From Anagrus nilaparvatae (taxonomy: Eukaryota; Arthropoda; Insecta; Hymenoptera; Mymaridae): DNA of 64,000 nucleotides. The translations under genes were made by a program, and so were the position numbers. The notes beneath the pieces are model-generated. The model did no database searches. It was not told where the DNA came from and worked only from the letters and a program-made list of their open reading frames with translations. The stretch spans positions 22,358,501 to 22,422,500 of the forward strand of contig JAKSXM010000231.1 of the NCBI GenBank assembly GCA_022575985.1, given 5' to 3'. Numbering within the stretch: the stretch's first letter is position 1; each line of letters starts with the position of its first letter. Below, in pieces: positions 46,324-56,507 of the stretch.

Positions 46324-46839
46324 TTTTTTTTTTTTTTTTTTTTTTTATTAAATTTATTTATTGTATAAATATTATACAAAAATTGATATTACATATGATT
46401 TAGCATAATTAAATTGCACATGAAGTTTAATTATATAAAAAGATAAAAAGATTTTTAATGAAAAACATAAATATATAAAAAGTAAGAATAAAAATAACTG
46501 AAAAAACATAATAATATAATATATAAATTCAAAATAAAAATATAATAAGTATTCAATCTGGAGTGTTGGTAAGTGTAAGGATGAGTAAAAGGAGGAAACA
46601 GTTTATAAATAATTTCTTAAAAAATTATGAAGGAAGTTAAAGATGGGGGGACAACGAAGGAATACCCGATTCTCGTGAATCAATTTCTAGTAAGAATTTG
46701 TGTAAATTTGCTTTAAAGGAGCTAATTGAGGACAAGAATCGAATATTTTCGGGAATTGAATTCCAAAAGGAAATCATATAAACGAGGGAAGAATTACTGT
46801 AAAAAGGATTTTTCGTGAGATCAACTTAAAAGTTGATCA

Positions 46840-49180
46840 TCTAAAGATGGGGCCTGTTTTTTGGACGCAGCTCTCGGGCTGGCGTATATATATTGATTTT
46901 AGATTTTAAATAAGTAGGTTTACCATTTTGAAGTATGTTGTAAATATATGAAGCACAAAGATATTAAGCCCTTAATTTAACTTTTAGCCAACCTAGACTT
47001 ATCCTAGCAGGAGAGGTCCTAAGAGGATATTTAATATCACAGACATATCGAACTGCCGCGTTTTGCAATTTTTGTAACCTCACATATTGATGTTCAGGAA
47101 GATTACCTATGGGAAACATACAATAATCTAATAAGGGAAAGATAAGAGCAGAAACTAACTGCTTACGAAGGTTTTTTGTAATTAAATTTTTAAAATACCT
47201 TAATTTATAAAGGGAATAATTTACTGTTTTGACAACATGATTAATGTGAGTACTCTATTTCATGTCTGAATCGAAGAATATGCCAAGATTGTTAACTACT
47301 TTAGAGAGTTTAATATTTACACCACCAAAATAAAATGAATTATCAGCGTTATAAAAATCATTTACATTTCTCCCAAAAAGAATTATTTTAGATTTATCTT
47401 TGTTTATAACAAAATTGTTTAAAGAGGACCAGGCTTCTATTTCCTTAATATCATTTTGTAATAGAGAAATACCAAGATCAAAATCCTTATAGGGAGTTTG
47501 AATATAAATTTGAAAATCGTCAGCATAAAGAAGCCTTTTAGAATACACAATTTTAGTACCTAAGTCGTTTAAATAAATTAGGAAAAGAAGTGGGCCCAAC
47601 ACCGAACCCTGTGGAACTCCACTTATAATTTTTTTTATGGAGGAGGCCTTATCATCATAAATCACTGATTGAGTTCTATCAGAGAGATACTCAGAGAACC
47701 AGCCTATAGCACTATCAGAGAAGCCGAAAACTGAGAGCTTCTTTAAGAGGATTTCATGAGAGACCCTATCAAAAGCTTTTGACAAGTCAATCATGACTAA
47801 AATGGTTATTAGATCCAAATGATGGCCACGACAAATATCATCAGTAAGGTTGGTCAAAGTGGTCTGAGTGCTGTGAAATTTCTGAAATCCTGATTGAAAA
47901 CTATCTAACAGATTTAGTTGATTTAAATAGTCAAAAATTTGCTTATGCAGAATTTTTTCAAAAATTTTAGATATTATACAAAGCAGTGATACAGGTCTGT
48001 AATCACCAAAAGAACTAGGATTTGGAACTTTAGCTGTGGGAAGAATATTACCATGTTTCCATGCTTTGGGGAACTTGTTCAATATAATTGATTTATTGAA
48101 AAGGGCTAAAAAAACCCTTGAAAGAGCAGGAAGACAAAGTTTCAGTACCTTTAAGGAAATGCCATCTGGACCTACGGATTTGGTTGAGAACTGTTTAAAA
48201 GCCCAATCTGAATCTTCCATTTTTATGCGTTTAAATTTAAAATTATTTGACCTCGTTGGGCTTGTTGAATTTTGAGTAAGAGAAACAGAGGGAAAAGCAT
48301 TTTGGGTAGTTAAGAAATAGTTGTTAAATTCATCAGGAGTGAAAATTGGTTTTTCTTTTATAGAAGATTTAGTAAGACCCAAATGGTTTATTTCTTTCCA
48401 AAGTGTATCTGATGAGCAGTTTGTATTTAGCTTCTCAGAATAAAATTTGATTTTTTCGTCTGTGATTTTTTGATTTAACTTATCTTTTTGAATTTTATAT
48501 CGATCGTAACATTCCTCTCTACGGCTTCTATAGTATTTACGATAAAGTTTATTTAGTTCCTTCAACTCAGACTTTAATTCAGACGTGAGCCAAGGTAGGG
48601 ATTTATTATTTAAAGTAAATTCTTTGTAGGGAGCTAACACATCAAGGACTGTAGTAATATTTTTAGCAGTGTTTTCCCAAATTAGATCAATATCGGAACT
48701 TTTAAAGGCAAATGCCCAATCGAATGCAAGTAATCTTAGCGTAAATTCATCTTGTGAAATACTATCTATATTCCTGTATCTTATTTGGGCTAGTGGAGTT
48801 TTTGGAACGAATTTGTCTAAAGTAACGTCAGTTAGAAAATGATTATTAATAAAAGGATGTTTTCCAAAAGATATGACACGATCATTCTCATCGACAATAC
48901 AAAGGTCGATGAAAGAGTAGTGCTGGGGACCCTTATGAGTGGCACCATGAGGAACTAAATTCAACCTGTTTTCAAAGATAAAATCGTACATTATGAGAGA
49001 TTTTTGATGAAACATGTCAGCGTTGAAATCACCTAAGATTAGTTTATTACTATAATTAGCTATGATACTAGATAAATTATCTAAGAATTTAATACCCTGG
49101 TGGAATCTCGAATCAGGAGGTCTATAAACTACAGCTATGACTAGGTAGGAACATGAAAGATCAATTTCACATATAGAAGA
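46840..49180 (-). pseudogene. LINE-3 ORF2: partial endonuclease + reverse transcriptase
   Basis: Reading leftward: ICEIDLSCSYLVIAVVYRPP and LILGDFNAD (C-terminal half of the APE endonuclease), LVPHGATHKGPQHYSFIDLC, then RT motifs TKSVGPDGISLKVLKLC, YRPVSLLCIISKIFEKIL, GFQKFHSTQTTLTNL, ILVMIDLSKAFDRVSHEIL (motif A), GVPQGSVLGPLLFLIYLNDL and LLYADDFQIYI (YADD). One open frame covers 47,255-49,180. A TAG at 47,255-47,257 replaces what is probably a Trp, the same frame continues with YKLRYFKNLITKNLRKQL, and a TAA lies near 46,960 before the terminal stop at 46,840. Two nonsense codons and the missing endonuclease N-terminus mean no activity. Confidence 0.9.
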
Positions 49181-49776
49181 GAAGAACTTTGAGGTATATT
49201 AGGGAAGGAGGGACGGTAGTTCAGAGGGTTTGGTTGTACATTGTGAGAAGAAGTATAATTTTTATTTGGATAATTAGTCTGATTGTTATTTTTTGAATAT
49301 CTATTTTGGGGGGATGAAGTATGAGGATAATTAGGATTATTTATGAGATTGCTAGTTTGTTTTTGATGATTGTGTGTAGAAGTAGAAGGTTTTGAGTGAA
49401 TGTGAGAATGAAACATGTCCTGTTTACGTTGATTTTGTTGATTACTAGTTCTTGATAGATGAAAACGAGCTTGAGGTTGACGTGTGTTGATTTGTGAACG
49501 AAATTGGAGATTTTGTTGATGAAGTGAATCATTTATCTGAGGTTGAGCTATTTGAGAGAGCTGCTGTTGTTGCTGTGGTTGTAGCTGCTGGTTCTGTGGC
49601 TGTTGTTGTTGCAGTTGATGTACTTGGAGCTGTGTCTGTTGTTGCAAATAGTTTTGCGGCTGAATATTTTGTATCTGCTGTTGCTGCAGAGCTAGATCTG
49701 AGGATAGATTCTTAGATAGATCTTTATCTATAATTTTGAACCTTATCGGTGATTGCAGTGACCTTATCGATCGCAA
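49141..49776 (-). pseudogene. LINE-3 ORF1 remnant, Gln-rich
   Basis: The 211-codon frame begins MRSIRSLQSPIRFKIIDKDL, then a low-complexity Gln stretch (about residues 30-90) and an Asn/Ser/Pro-rich tail. No zinc knuckle or RRM could be read. It runs out in ORF2 sequence at the deletion point near 49,180. Gag-like RNA-binding function is inferred only from position upstream of ORF2. Confidence 0.5.
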
Positions 49777-49800
49777 ACTAAAGCAACATTTTGTCGTGGG

Positions 49801-51260
49801 TATAGACTGTGCTTCGCACAGTTTATAAATCAGAACACAAAGATTTTTATTTCTCCCTTTCGTAGGACTTTGAAATCGTGATTATACTGGATTTTGAAAT
49901 CGTAAATATACGACAAAATCGTAATATTACCACCGAATTGTAAATTTACGATTTTTATGGTATATTTACGATTTTGCATTTGTAAATTTATGACTGCTAG
50001 ATTCGAGTATTTAGAAGCCTAAAAACAATATTTTCGAAACCGAGGGGTAAGTTCAAGTTATTTTTCGTCCCAAACTCATATACGAGTAAAATCTAATTTT
50101 GGCGTAAAATTTTTGTATTAAGACTAAATATCTAAATGGTATTAAAAAAGGTATTCTCACCTCAAAAGTTATTTTAAAGCCGTAAAAATTTCGTTTTAGA
50201 ATTTTAAATTTTAAATAAAAAATATTACATTTTACTATTATTTAACATTTTGTATGTTCATAAATATTAACAATAGTTTAAAAAAAAAATTAGAATTGTT
50301 TTGTTAGATTTATAAGTTTAAAAAATCTAAGGAAAAAGAGAAAAAAGTTTACTAAATTCAAGTAAAAATTTTCGGAGCTTAAAATGGAGAGAAAATAAAA
50401 ATTAATAAAAATAGACTTTATTTTTTTAAAAGATTTTAATTAACGCCGGCGCGGCAAAAGCGTGCTACTTTATTATAATTCTTAAACTTCTTTGTATTAT
50501 TCCCCTAAAGTTATCTCAAAACTAAAAACTATTACTCCTACCTGTATTATTAGCTCTAAATTTTTATATGAAGGTTTTTGAGGTTACTGATTACAAATTT
50601 GAACTCAAAAAAATCATAAAATTTCATCTAGGGGTGGAAAATTAGGGAAAAAGGGTCGAAAAATCAATTTTCAGAAGGCTTTATTTTTACTTGAATAACT
50701 CTATCGGGAGTGCTGATTTCAAATATAACCATAAAAAATCATAAAACTTCATCTAAGGGTGAAAAATTAGGGTTTTAAGGGGTGAAAAGACAGTTTTCAT
50801 AAAAGGCTTTATTTTTACTTGAAAAATTGTATTAGTGGGTTTCTGACGTTGGTTATTTCAAATATGACCATAAAAAAAAAAGAGAAAACATCATGGGTGG
50901 AAGTTATGGTAAAAATTAATTTCTTATAAAAGTTAGATATTAATTTTCAAATTTCAGAAAAGTATTTTTTCAAATATGACTTTTTGATAATATTTTCATT
51001 CTCACATAATGGTGTATTCTCATTTGTTATTACAGTTACCCTTTACTAATATTATTTTGGTGAATCTATAGTTAATAAAATCTACATGATACGTGGATGC
51101 CATCTGCAAAAACTTTTTTTATTTTAACGTATCAAGCAGTCTATAAATAATTTAATTAATAATTTTTTAAAAATTTAATTTTATCGAAATTAATTTTTTA
51201 AAAACATAGAGTTGTTAGAAACAATATTTTTAGCCTAAAAAACGCAGAAAAATTTCAAGA
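49801..51260. other. Gene-free; two-to-three-unit tandem repeat near 50.6-50.9 kb
   Basis: About 50,580-50,900 repeats AAAAATCATAAAACTTCATC, TAGGGTGAAAAATTAGGG and AGGCTTTATTTTTACTTGAA two to three times at ~125 bp spacing. A cluster at 49,870-49,995 repeats AATCGTAAATTTACGA-type words in both orientations. No gene was found. Confidence 0.5.
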
Positions 51261-51267
51261 AAAAAAA

Positions 51268-51337
51268 TCCCTCTTGGTGGATGCAAAGCTACGACCTTCA
51301 GATTACTAGTCTGGCGCTTTAACACTCAGCTAAAGGA
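51268..51337 (-). tRNA. tRNA-Thr(AGT)-like sequence, probably a pseudogene
   Basis: On the minus strand the order is tRNA-like: a 7-base acceptor strand TCCTTTA pairs mostly with AGAGGGA at the other end. A D arm GCTGAGTGTTAAAGC, a clean anticodon stem-loop CAGA-CTAGTAA-TCTG (anticodon AGT, 51,305-51,307) and a T arm follow. The T arm is damaged: GTAGCTTTGCATCCACC instead of a G-T-T-C-G-A loop. Eight T residues (51,260-51,267) follow as a Pol III terminator. The D loop lacks one G. A functional tRNA is unlikely; a tRNA relic or tRNA-derived SINE head is likely. Confidence 0.6.
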
Positions 51338-51530
51338 TAATCAATACAAAGAATTTTATACGTGCATGAGTATGCAAATGTTTGTATTTTTAATTTTTAA
51401 ATATAATTTTTAATAATAAACATAACGAATTTATTTTTTTTTCACTTTATTAACATGAATAATGAGAATTATATAAACATTTGCATACTCATGCATGTAT
51501 ATAAAATTCTTTGTATTGATTATGCTTTTT
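51338..51530. repeat. Inverted repeat (~50 bp arms) abutting the tRNA-like sequence
   Basis: About 51,338-51,392 (reverse complement AAACATTTGCATACTCATGC, then AAATTCTTTGTATTGATTAT) recurs on the plus strand at about 51,474-51,525 with few differences. The copies flank ~80 bp of AT-rich DNA. The 5' flank of the tRNA-like unit has therefore been duplicated in inverted orientation. Confidence 0.75.
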
Positions 51531-52701
51531 AAAAAATCTCTCCATTTCTAAAATTTAAAACTATTTATCACATAATTAATTTATTTTAAATCACAAGTAA
51601 ATTTATTTATTTATTAAAAGCACACAAACTATATAATATACATATAGTACATGCTTATAAAATATGTACAGTATATGATTACTTGGGGCAGCTGCGCGCT
51701 CTGAATCTCGAGAGCAAACATTTTCGGCGTCTGAGACGACAAAATTTGTTGCTCGAGTAAACAAATATTAGCGGCCCGCGACGACTACGATTTGTTCTCT
51801 CGCGCAACCGATTCATTCCCAGTGTACAGGAAGGTATGACATTCACTATCCAGAAAGACTCTTTTCTTAAAATTATCGGTTGATTCTTGGTCAACAACCA
51901 TTTTTAAATGTTTTTGTTAATGACAGTAGTTATGGTACCACTATAGATTCGAAAATGGCGGCTGTGCTGATTCAGCAGATTTATAGTGTCACCAAGAACT
52001 TGAATTTTTTTATGTACTGAAAAGATATATTATATATATGTATATATATTGTTTATACATGCGGAAAAAGGTATCAAGTTTCATTTGTAATACGAAGTTA
52101 TCAATTATTTTTTATGCTTTTTTAAAAATATTGTGTACTCAAATGTTTGTTAACTTAAAATTCGTCTATGTTATTAATTTATCGGTTTTTTTTTACTTTT
52201 TGGCAAAAATTGGAAAATTGACACATATGAATGTGTGAATTTAGAGCCTTGCTATATAATAACAATATTAATAATAATAATAATAATAGTCTGTTTTTTA
52301 TGAATTTCATCATCTTAGTTTTTTGATGCATATAATTTTTGTTGACTATAGGTTTTGTAAAACTTTAAATTTGTTAATTTTTTAACGTTGATTTGAAAAT
52401 TTTGTTGATTTTAAAATAAAATTGATGACATGTATAAATATTTTTAAATTATTATTTTTTTATTTTTTTATTTTTTTTTCTATGATAGGATCGGGTATAG
52501 TGACGTGTTTTTTGAATAAATATGCATTTTTTATATTTTTATTATATTTATTTATTTATTTATTTTTTTTATTTTTTATATAAACGTTTGATACAAAATT
52601 TTAATGTTAATTTATATATGCTTAAATTTATAGGTAATGATTAATAAGATTTAAATATAAATTATAAATTTAATTATAAATTTAATAATAATAAGATTTA
52701 A
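51531..52701. other. AT-rich flank between the tRNA-like unit and the Polinton genes
   Basis: A GC-richer patch at about 51,685-51,850 (CGAGAGCAAAC, GGCCCGCGACGACTACGA) may be a promoter or relic. TATATATA and ATTTATTT microsatellites lie at 52,030-52,050 and 52,545-52,575. The left terminal repeat of the Polinton should lie in or near this stretch, but its partner is outside the window, so it cannot be delimited. Confidence 0.4.
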
Positions 52702-53460
52702 TTATAAATCTAATTCATTGCTTACACAACTTAAAAGGTAGTCTAAATTTAATGCAAATAACTCTTTTAAGAATAGGTGTGAATCAAATAGACTTGTAGC
52801 TTCTTTTTCAGGCATCTCTTGCTGTAGCAGCGTTCTTAATTCTTCGGTGACTTTTTCATCAAATTGTTCGCATATCAATTTTACCTCTTTGGCATTTACT
52901 TGGGAGATTATATTTTTTTTGTTTTCGTTCAAGCGTTGAATAATGTAACTTATAAATTTATCTTTCAACGCATTTAAGTAGCTTCTTTTTGCGTATAAAT
53001 TTGCAAACTTCAAATCAATCGAACTTGATAAATTTTTTAACGAGTCAAAGCTAATTTTTTTCAACACCAGACTTACTTTAAACTTTTTATTTTCAGATTT
53101 GATTTCTTCTCCTGATATTTCTATTGCTTTTTCATAATAGCTGCGGGTTAATTTGATCGTGAAATATTTGTTTTGGAAAGTTTGCTCGCTGCTTGATTCT
53201 TTTCCATGGAAGTAATTATCTATTTTTGTAAAGTATGTTTGCAGAGTTTTCCATCCTTCGTAGTCGAAAGCTATGTACGCGGAGTTGACGTTGTTACCGC
53301 ATAACCGGAAAACGAAATCAAGCTCAGCTGTTGAAGCATTCAAATCGAATCCGGTGAAAACTTTTTTACTGAAGGATCTATTTAGGCCATAAAAACTTGA
53401 CAACAGTAGGTGCTGGAGCCCGTTGACGTTGCTAATACTCTGCGTATCTGTATCTGCCAT
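52702..53460 (-). CDS. Polinton terminal-gene protein, unknown function (252 aa)
   Basis: The last gene of the block, 45 bases after the protease stop, opens with MADTDTQSISNVNGLQHLLL. The middle has an alternating strand/helix feel (FVFRLCGNN, AYIAFDYEGWKTLQTYFTKI), and the second half is charged and helical, ending in FALNLDYLLSCVSNELDL. The W-x-x-L-x-x-Y/F-x-x-I motif after a short beta stretch faintly recalls PC4-type single-strand-DNA-binding folds, but this is weak. No membrane segment or signal peptide. Intact frame. Probably an accessory gene of the element. Confidence 0.6.
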   Translation of the reverse strand: MADTDTQSISNVNGLQHLLLSSFYGLNRSFSKKVFTGFDLNASTAELDFVFRLCGNNVNSAYIAFDYEGWKTLQTYFTKIDNYFHGKESSSEQTFQNKYFTIKLTRSYYEKAIEISGEEIKSENKKFKVSLVLKKISFDSLKNLSSSIDLKFANLYAKRSYLNALKDKFISYIIQRLNENKKNIISQVNAKEVKLICEQFDEKVTEELRTLLQQEMPEKEATSLFDSHLFLKELFALNLDYLLSCVSNELDL

Positions 53461-53505
53461 TTTATAATATTAAAGTTTTGCAATTTTGCAATCTTAGTTG
53501 GTTGT

Positions 53506-54015
53506 TTAATCCGTTTCCAAAGACTGCCTCTGACTGACTGATGCTCGTGGCTCTGCGTTTTTTTTATTATTCGACTTACGTTCGAGTCTTTCGACGTAAC
53601 TCTTTGCTATTTTGTCATTACGCCTTAAGTCGGGTGTGAATATATTTATGAAATCTTTCATTTTTTTGCCTCCTGACATGTAATTTAAGAACATTATACA
53701 AAATTTTCCACAGACGTTAGACGTGTCGCTTTGTAATGGCCACGTATTCCATGTAAACTGCTTGCAGTTTTTTCTTATGCGTCTCACGTGATTTATAACG
53801 TAAGGAGGTAATCCGTAACTGTCGAAAAACAAACCTTGTTCGTTGCGATTTACATATACTGCTACCCAATGTTGACCAGGTAGTGAATTGCCTTGGGTGT
53901 TGAATACAAAAGCTACAGGCTTAGTCCAGATTCGAGGTATCTTGTCGGCTGGAAATACACCAACTGTGTGGTTGGGTATCTTTGATAGAGACCCCAAAAT
54001 TTCTAAGCTGTTCAT
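53506..54015 (-). CDS. Adenain-like cysteine protease (Polinton PRO)
   Basis: The 169-residue frame shows the adenovirus-protease/ULP1 catalytic layout: His49 in PGQHWVAVYVN, Asp65 in GLFFDSYGLPP, Gln95 in WPLQSDTSNVCG and the nucleophile Cys102 in VCGKFCIMFLNY. In adenoviruses and Polintons this enzyme matures capsid precursors. The start at 54,015 (MNSLEILGSLSKIPNH) fits the family and overlaps the 3' part of the preceding conserved gene by ~95 bases in another frame. The C-terminal tail is basic and Ser-rich. All catalytic residues are present. Confidence 0.88.
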   Translation of the reverse strand: MNSLEILGSLSKIPNHTVGVFPADKIPRIWTKPVAFVFNTQGNSLPGQHWVAVYVNRNEQGLFFDSYGLPPYVINHVRRIRKNCKQFTWNTWPLQSDTSNVCGKFCIMFLNYMSGGKKMKDFINIFTPDLRRNDKIAKSYVERLERKSNNKKNAEPRASVSQRQSLETD

Positions 54016-54538
54016 TGTTTCCGTCTACTGTATCTACACCTTTAGATTGCTTTTTTAAGTTTTCATTTATCCATGCTTTTAAACGCGTGGCGTTGTTGAG
54101 CGCGCATCTGTACGACGTGTAGCAAATTTTCATCAAATGTTGCATGCAATACAAATCTTTTCGAGGTAAATTTTGTAAAGACGGACAATCGGTTTCCAAC
54201 TCTAAATTTATAATTTCATTTTCGATGATTTTATGTAGAAATGCAACTTTGTCGCGACCACGTACGTAAACGTTTCTTGCTTTTTTTGAGATTAATTTTA
54301 AATTTTTCGTTAAAATTTTGCTGGTTATGTCTCCGTCATACCAATCTAATCCATGTTGATGTCGGGTTAACCAATTATTTTGTCGTTGAAAATCGAATGG
54401 TAGCTTTGTTGAGTTGTATGGAGGTTTTATTATCCAGTGTGACTAAGATTCGCTGTTTAGTGCTATTATTGCGACTTCTTTCGGTAAAATCTTACCTTTG
54501 ATACCCTTGAAAAACTGTATATCCACAACGATATCCAT
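53921..54538 (-). pseudogene. Conserved Polinton-associated unknown protein, in-frame TAG
   Basis: From ATG at 54,538 the frame reads MDIVVDIQFFKGIKGKILPK. It meets a TAG at 54,443-54,445 and continues in the same frame through SHWIIKPPYN, NNWLTRHQHGLDWYDGD, ARNVYVRGRDKVAFL and the Cys/Leu-rich block PSLQNLPRKDLYCMQHLMKI, ending at 53,921. The MDIVVD-start family recurs widely in arthropod mobile DNA and is recalled as conserved but uncharacterised. The stop sits where SES(Y)SHW is expected, so it is read as a nonsense mutation. The last ~30 codons overlap the protease start and may be beyond the ancestral end. Confidence 0.7.
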
Positions 54539-54571
54539 ACTAGCCGATCGAACGTCTTTTTTTTAGCAAAG

Positions 54572-55896
54572 TTAACCGCTAAAGTCGATGAAACACTGTC
54601 GAGCAGCGTCTATTTCGCATATTGAATTATACTCGGAGTAAATGACGCAGTTAATAATTTCTTTCAGAGCTTCTGCGAAGCGAATATCTATGCGCACGCT
54701 GCCGTGCTTTACGAGATTCCAATGTCCTTCGCTGGCCGATAGGTCAGGAGTTAAATCGAAGGCATAGAGACAGTAGCCATATGGGTAGGAAAGCCTGTCG
54801 ATTGCGTTACCTTGGTTCAGAAAATGTATTCCCGTTCCGCTGAATAACGTATGGTAAGCTTCGACGTAAGCCGTGTTATTACCGACAAAAACGGGCTGCA
54901 ATGGTGAAGACGGTAACTGGACACCATCCACATACATAGACAAATAGTTTAGATTAAAATGTTGGAAATTGAATGGATTGAGTTTTCGGTCGCCGTTGAA
55001 AGCTTTATTTGATACAAATCCTAATATGATGCGTTTCGGTATCTGACCTATTATAACCGAATCTATCGTGTGATTCAGTATTCCTTGCGAAATAACAACT
55101 GATTTTACGTCATCTCTGGTTAAGTCGTACTTAGCTGTAGTTTTTGACAAAGTGTTTGCATGTGCGATGAGGACACCCGGTGAAATTTTTACTCTTCGTA
55201 TGTGTAATGTAGCTTCGTCGAAATGTACGTAATGTGTGCCTGTCTCATCCATTAATGTGAAAGCTGGTCGGGCCTTTATTAACCTTACTTTCAGATCAAT
55301 ACCATTCAGCAAGAACTTGTTTTGAAAACGTCACTGTGTAAATGCCCAATCATATCTATGCTTTTATTTGCATTTAACATTTTGCGACGTCCTTGGAGAC
55401 CGACGTTCTCATCTTTTAAATCATCCATCTTACCTGCTGTATCGTCATACCAGCAAACGCTTTGTAGATGTGAATTTTTTGAATCTTGCCCGTAGTTAAG
55501 CAAATTTTCAATATAAGCTCTGTATCCATAGCCATTGCAGGGCGGAGTTACAATTTTTTGATTAAACGAAACTTCTACTTGACTGAAAAGCGAATGCATA
55601 AAATTATTTACTGGCCCTACATTTTTTATTTGCAACAAAGTTGCAGCAGCAGCTTCGCTGTAGTCTTCGTTGCTTTTTATTGAAACTTTTAGGCTTAGCA
55701 TTGTATGCGCTAGGTCCAGGTATTCCTCGGCATTTCCCGGAATATTAAATTCTATCGGACAATCATCTGATAAGCTGGCAATCGGTTTGCAGTTAACCCA
55801 ATGACTTGACTCGATGGTAACTTGTGTTGTAGGTACAGTAAACAATTCCAACTCACTTTTTATCGACTCGCATGAATGTGTATGTAAAAAAGCCAT
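54572..55896 (-). pseudogene. Major capsid (hexon-like) protein of the Polinton, frameshifted
   Basis: Two frames make one gene. The N-terminal frame (55,896-55,309) carries MAFLHTHSCESIKSELELF, PIEFNIPGNAEEYLDLAHTM and a VEVSFNQKIV strand. The C-terminal frame (to 54,572) carries LNGIDLKVRLIKARPAF, PKRIILGFVSNKAFNGDRKL, NPFNFQHFNLNYLSMYVDG and YPYGYCLYAFDLTPDLSASE. The change of frame is one base and maps to a T run at 55,325-55,328 (plus-strand A run), so a single-base loss explains it. Polinton/adintovirus major capsid proteins of this group are double-jelly-roll hexon relatives. Assigning this gene to that role rests on recalled family resemblance and its place among virion genes. Confidence 0.7.
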
Positions 55897-55913
55897 TTTG
55901 AATATTTTATATT

Positions 55914-56486
55914 TTAAGTGAATATGTCAGGAATCGAATTCTTAATTGACCGTTTTCGGTTTGTTTTTTTCTTTTTCTGAACTTTTTTTCTTTTATTTTT
56001 TCTTTTTTTTATTCCTTTGGATTTCGTTTTCTTTTTACTATTTCTTAGCTTCTTTTTCTTTTTTTTACGCTCTGCTTCTTCGATGCTCAGAGTTCCGAGA
56101 GTGTTTAACATGTGACTGCTTAAAGCTGGATGTTTTAACTTGTAACCAGACCCCTCCATTAAATACTTATCCAACTGATCCTCAGCCTTTCTCTTTAAAT
56201 TTCCGACAGACTCTCGTGCATGGGTTCGTAAAGATTCTTTGACCGGCGTGCTGTTCAACGCCACATCCGACAGGACATTAATGCCGGTACGCCAAGCTTC
56301 TTTACTGACTGCCTTTGCACCTTTTGTAAATAAAGGCAGTATGCTGCGAAATAGTCCACCGAGAAATGAACCTATTCCGCTTCCCCGCTGATTCGGAGTT
56401 CCAATGTAAACGCGATTTATTCCTGTATTCAATGCACTTCCTCCGCTCCCAATTTGACTGTTGTAATAATCAATGAAGTGAGCCAT
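55914..56486 (-). CDS. Basic virion-type protein with amphipathic N-terminal segment (190 aa)
   Basis: The N-terminus MAHFIDYYNSQIGSGGSALN leads to RGSGIGSFLGGLFRSILPLF (about residues 34-53), a glycine-rich amphipathic helix of the kind found in membrane-lytic minor capsid peptides such as adenovirus pVI. A helical middle (AWRTGINVLSDVALNSTPVK) is followed by a poly-Lys/Arg tail over the last ~55 residues, suited to DNA or RNA binding. It lies between the major and minor capsid genes with gaps of 17 and 21 bases. Function is inferred from composition and position. Frame intact. Confidence 0.65.
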   Translation of the reverse strand: MAHFIDYYNSQIGSGGSALNTGINRVYIGTPNQRGSGIGSFLGGLFRSILPLFTKGAKAVSKEAWRTGINVLSDVALNSTPVKESLRTHARESVGNLKRKAEDQLDKYLMEGSGYKLKHPALSSHMLNTLGTLSIEEAERKKKKKKLRNSKKKTKSKGIKKRKNKRKKVQKKKKTNRKRSIKNSIPDIFT

Positions 56487-56507
56487 CTTGTTTTTTTTTT
56501 TTTGGAA

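Larger units (their letters stand above)
46324..49800 (-). mobile_element. LINE-3: non-LTR retrotransposon (Jockey/CR1-like), internally deleted
   Basis: The minus-strand element ends in a 23-base A-tail (T run 46,324-46,346). A ~490 bp 3' UTR precedes it; upstream lie ORF2 (46,840-49,180) and a Gln-rich ORF1 piece (49,141-49,776). ORF1 and the middle of the endonuclease abut directly, so the end of ORF1 and the start of ORF2 have been deleted. The 5' border lies near the family H sequence at about 49,735-49,820; no clean target duplication was found. More closely related to LINE-1 than to LINE-2 by RT motifs. Confidence 0.85.

Noticed and set aside
49494..49715. Val/Ala-rich plus-strand frame
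   Set aside because: Antisense of the CAG/CAA-rich Gln stretch of LINE-3 ORF1.
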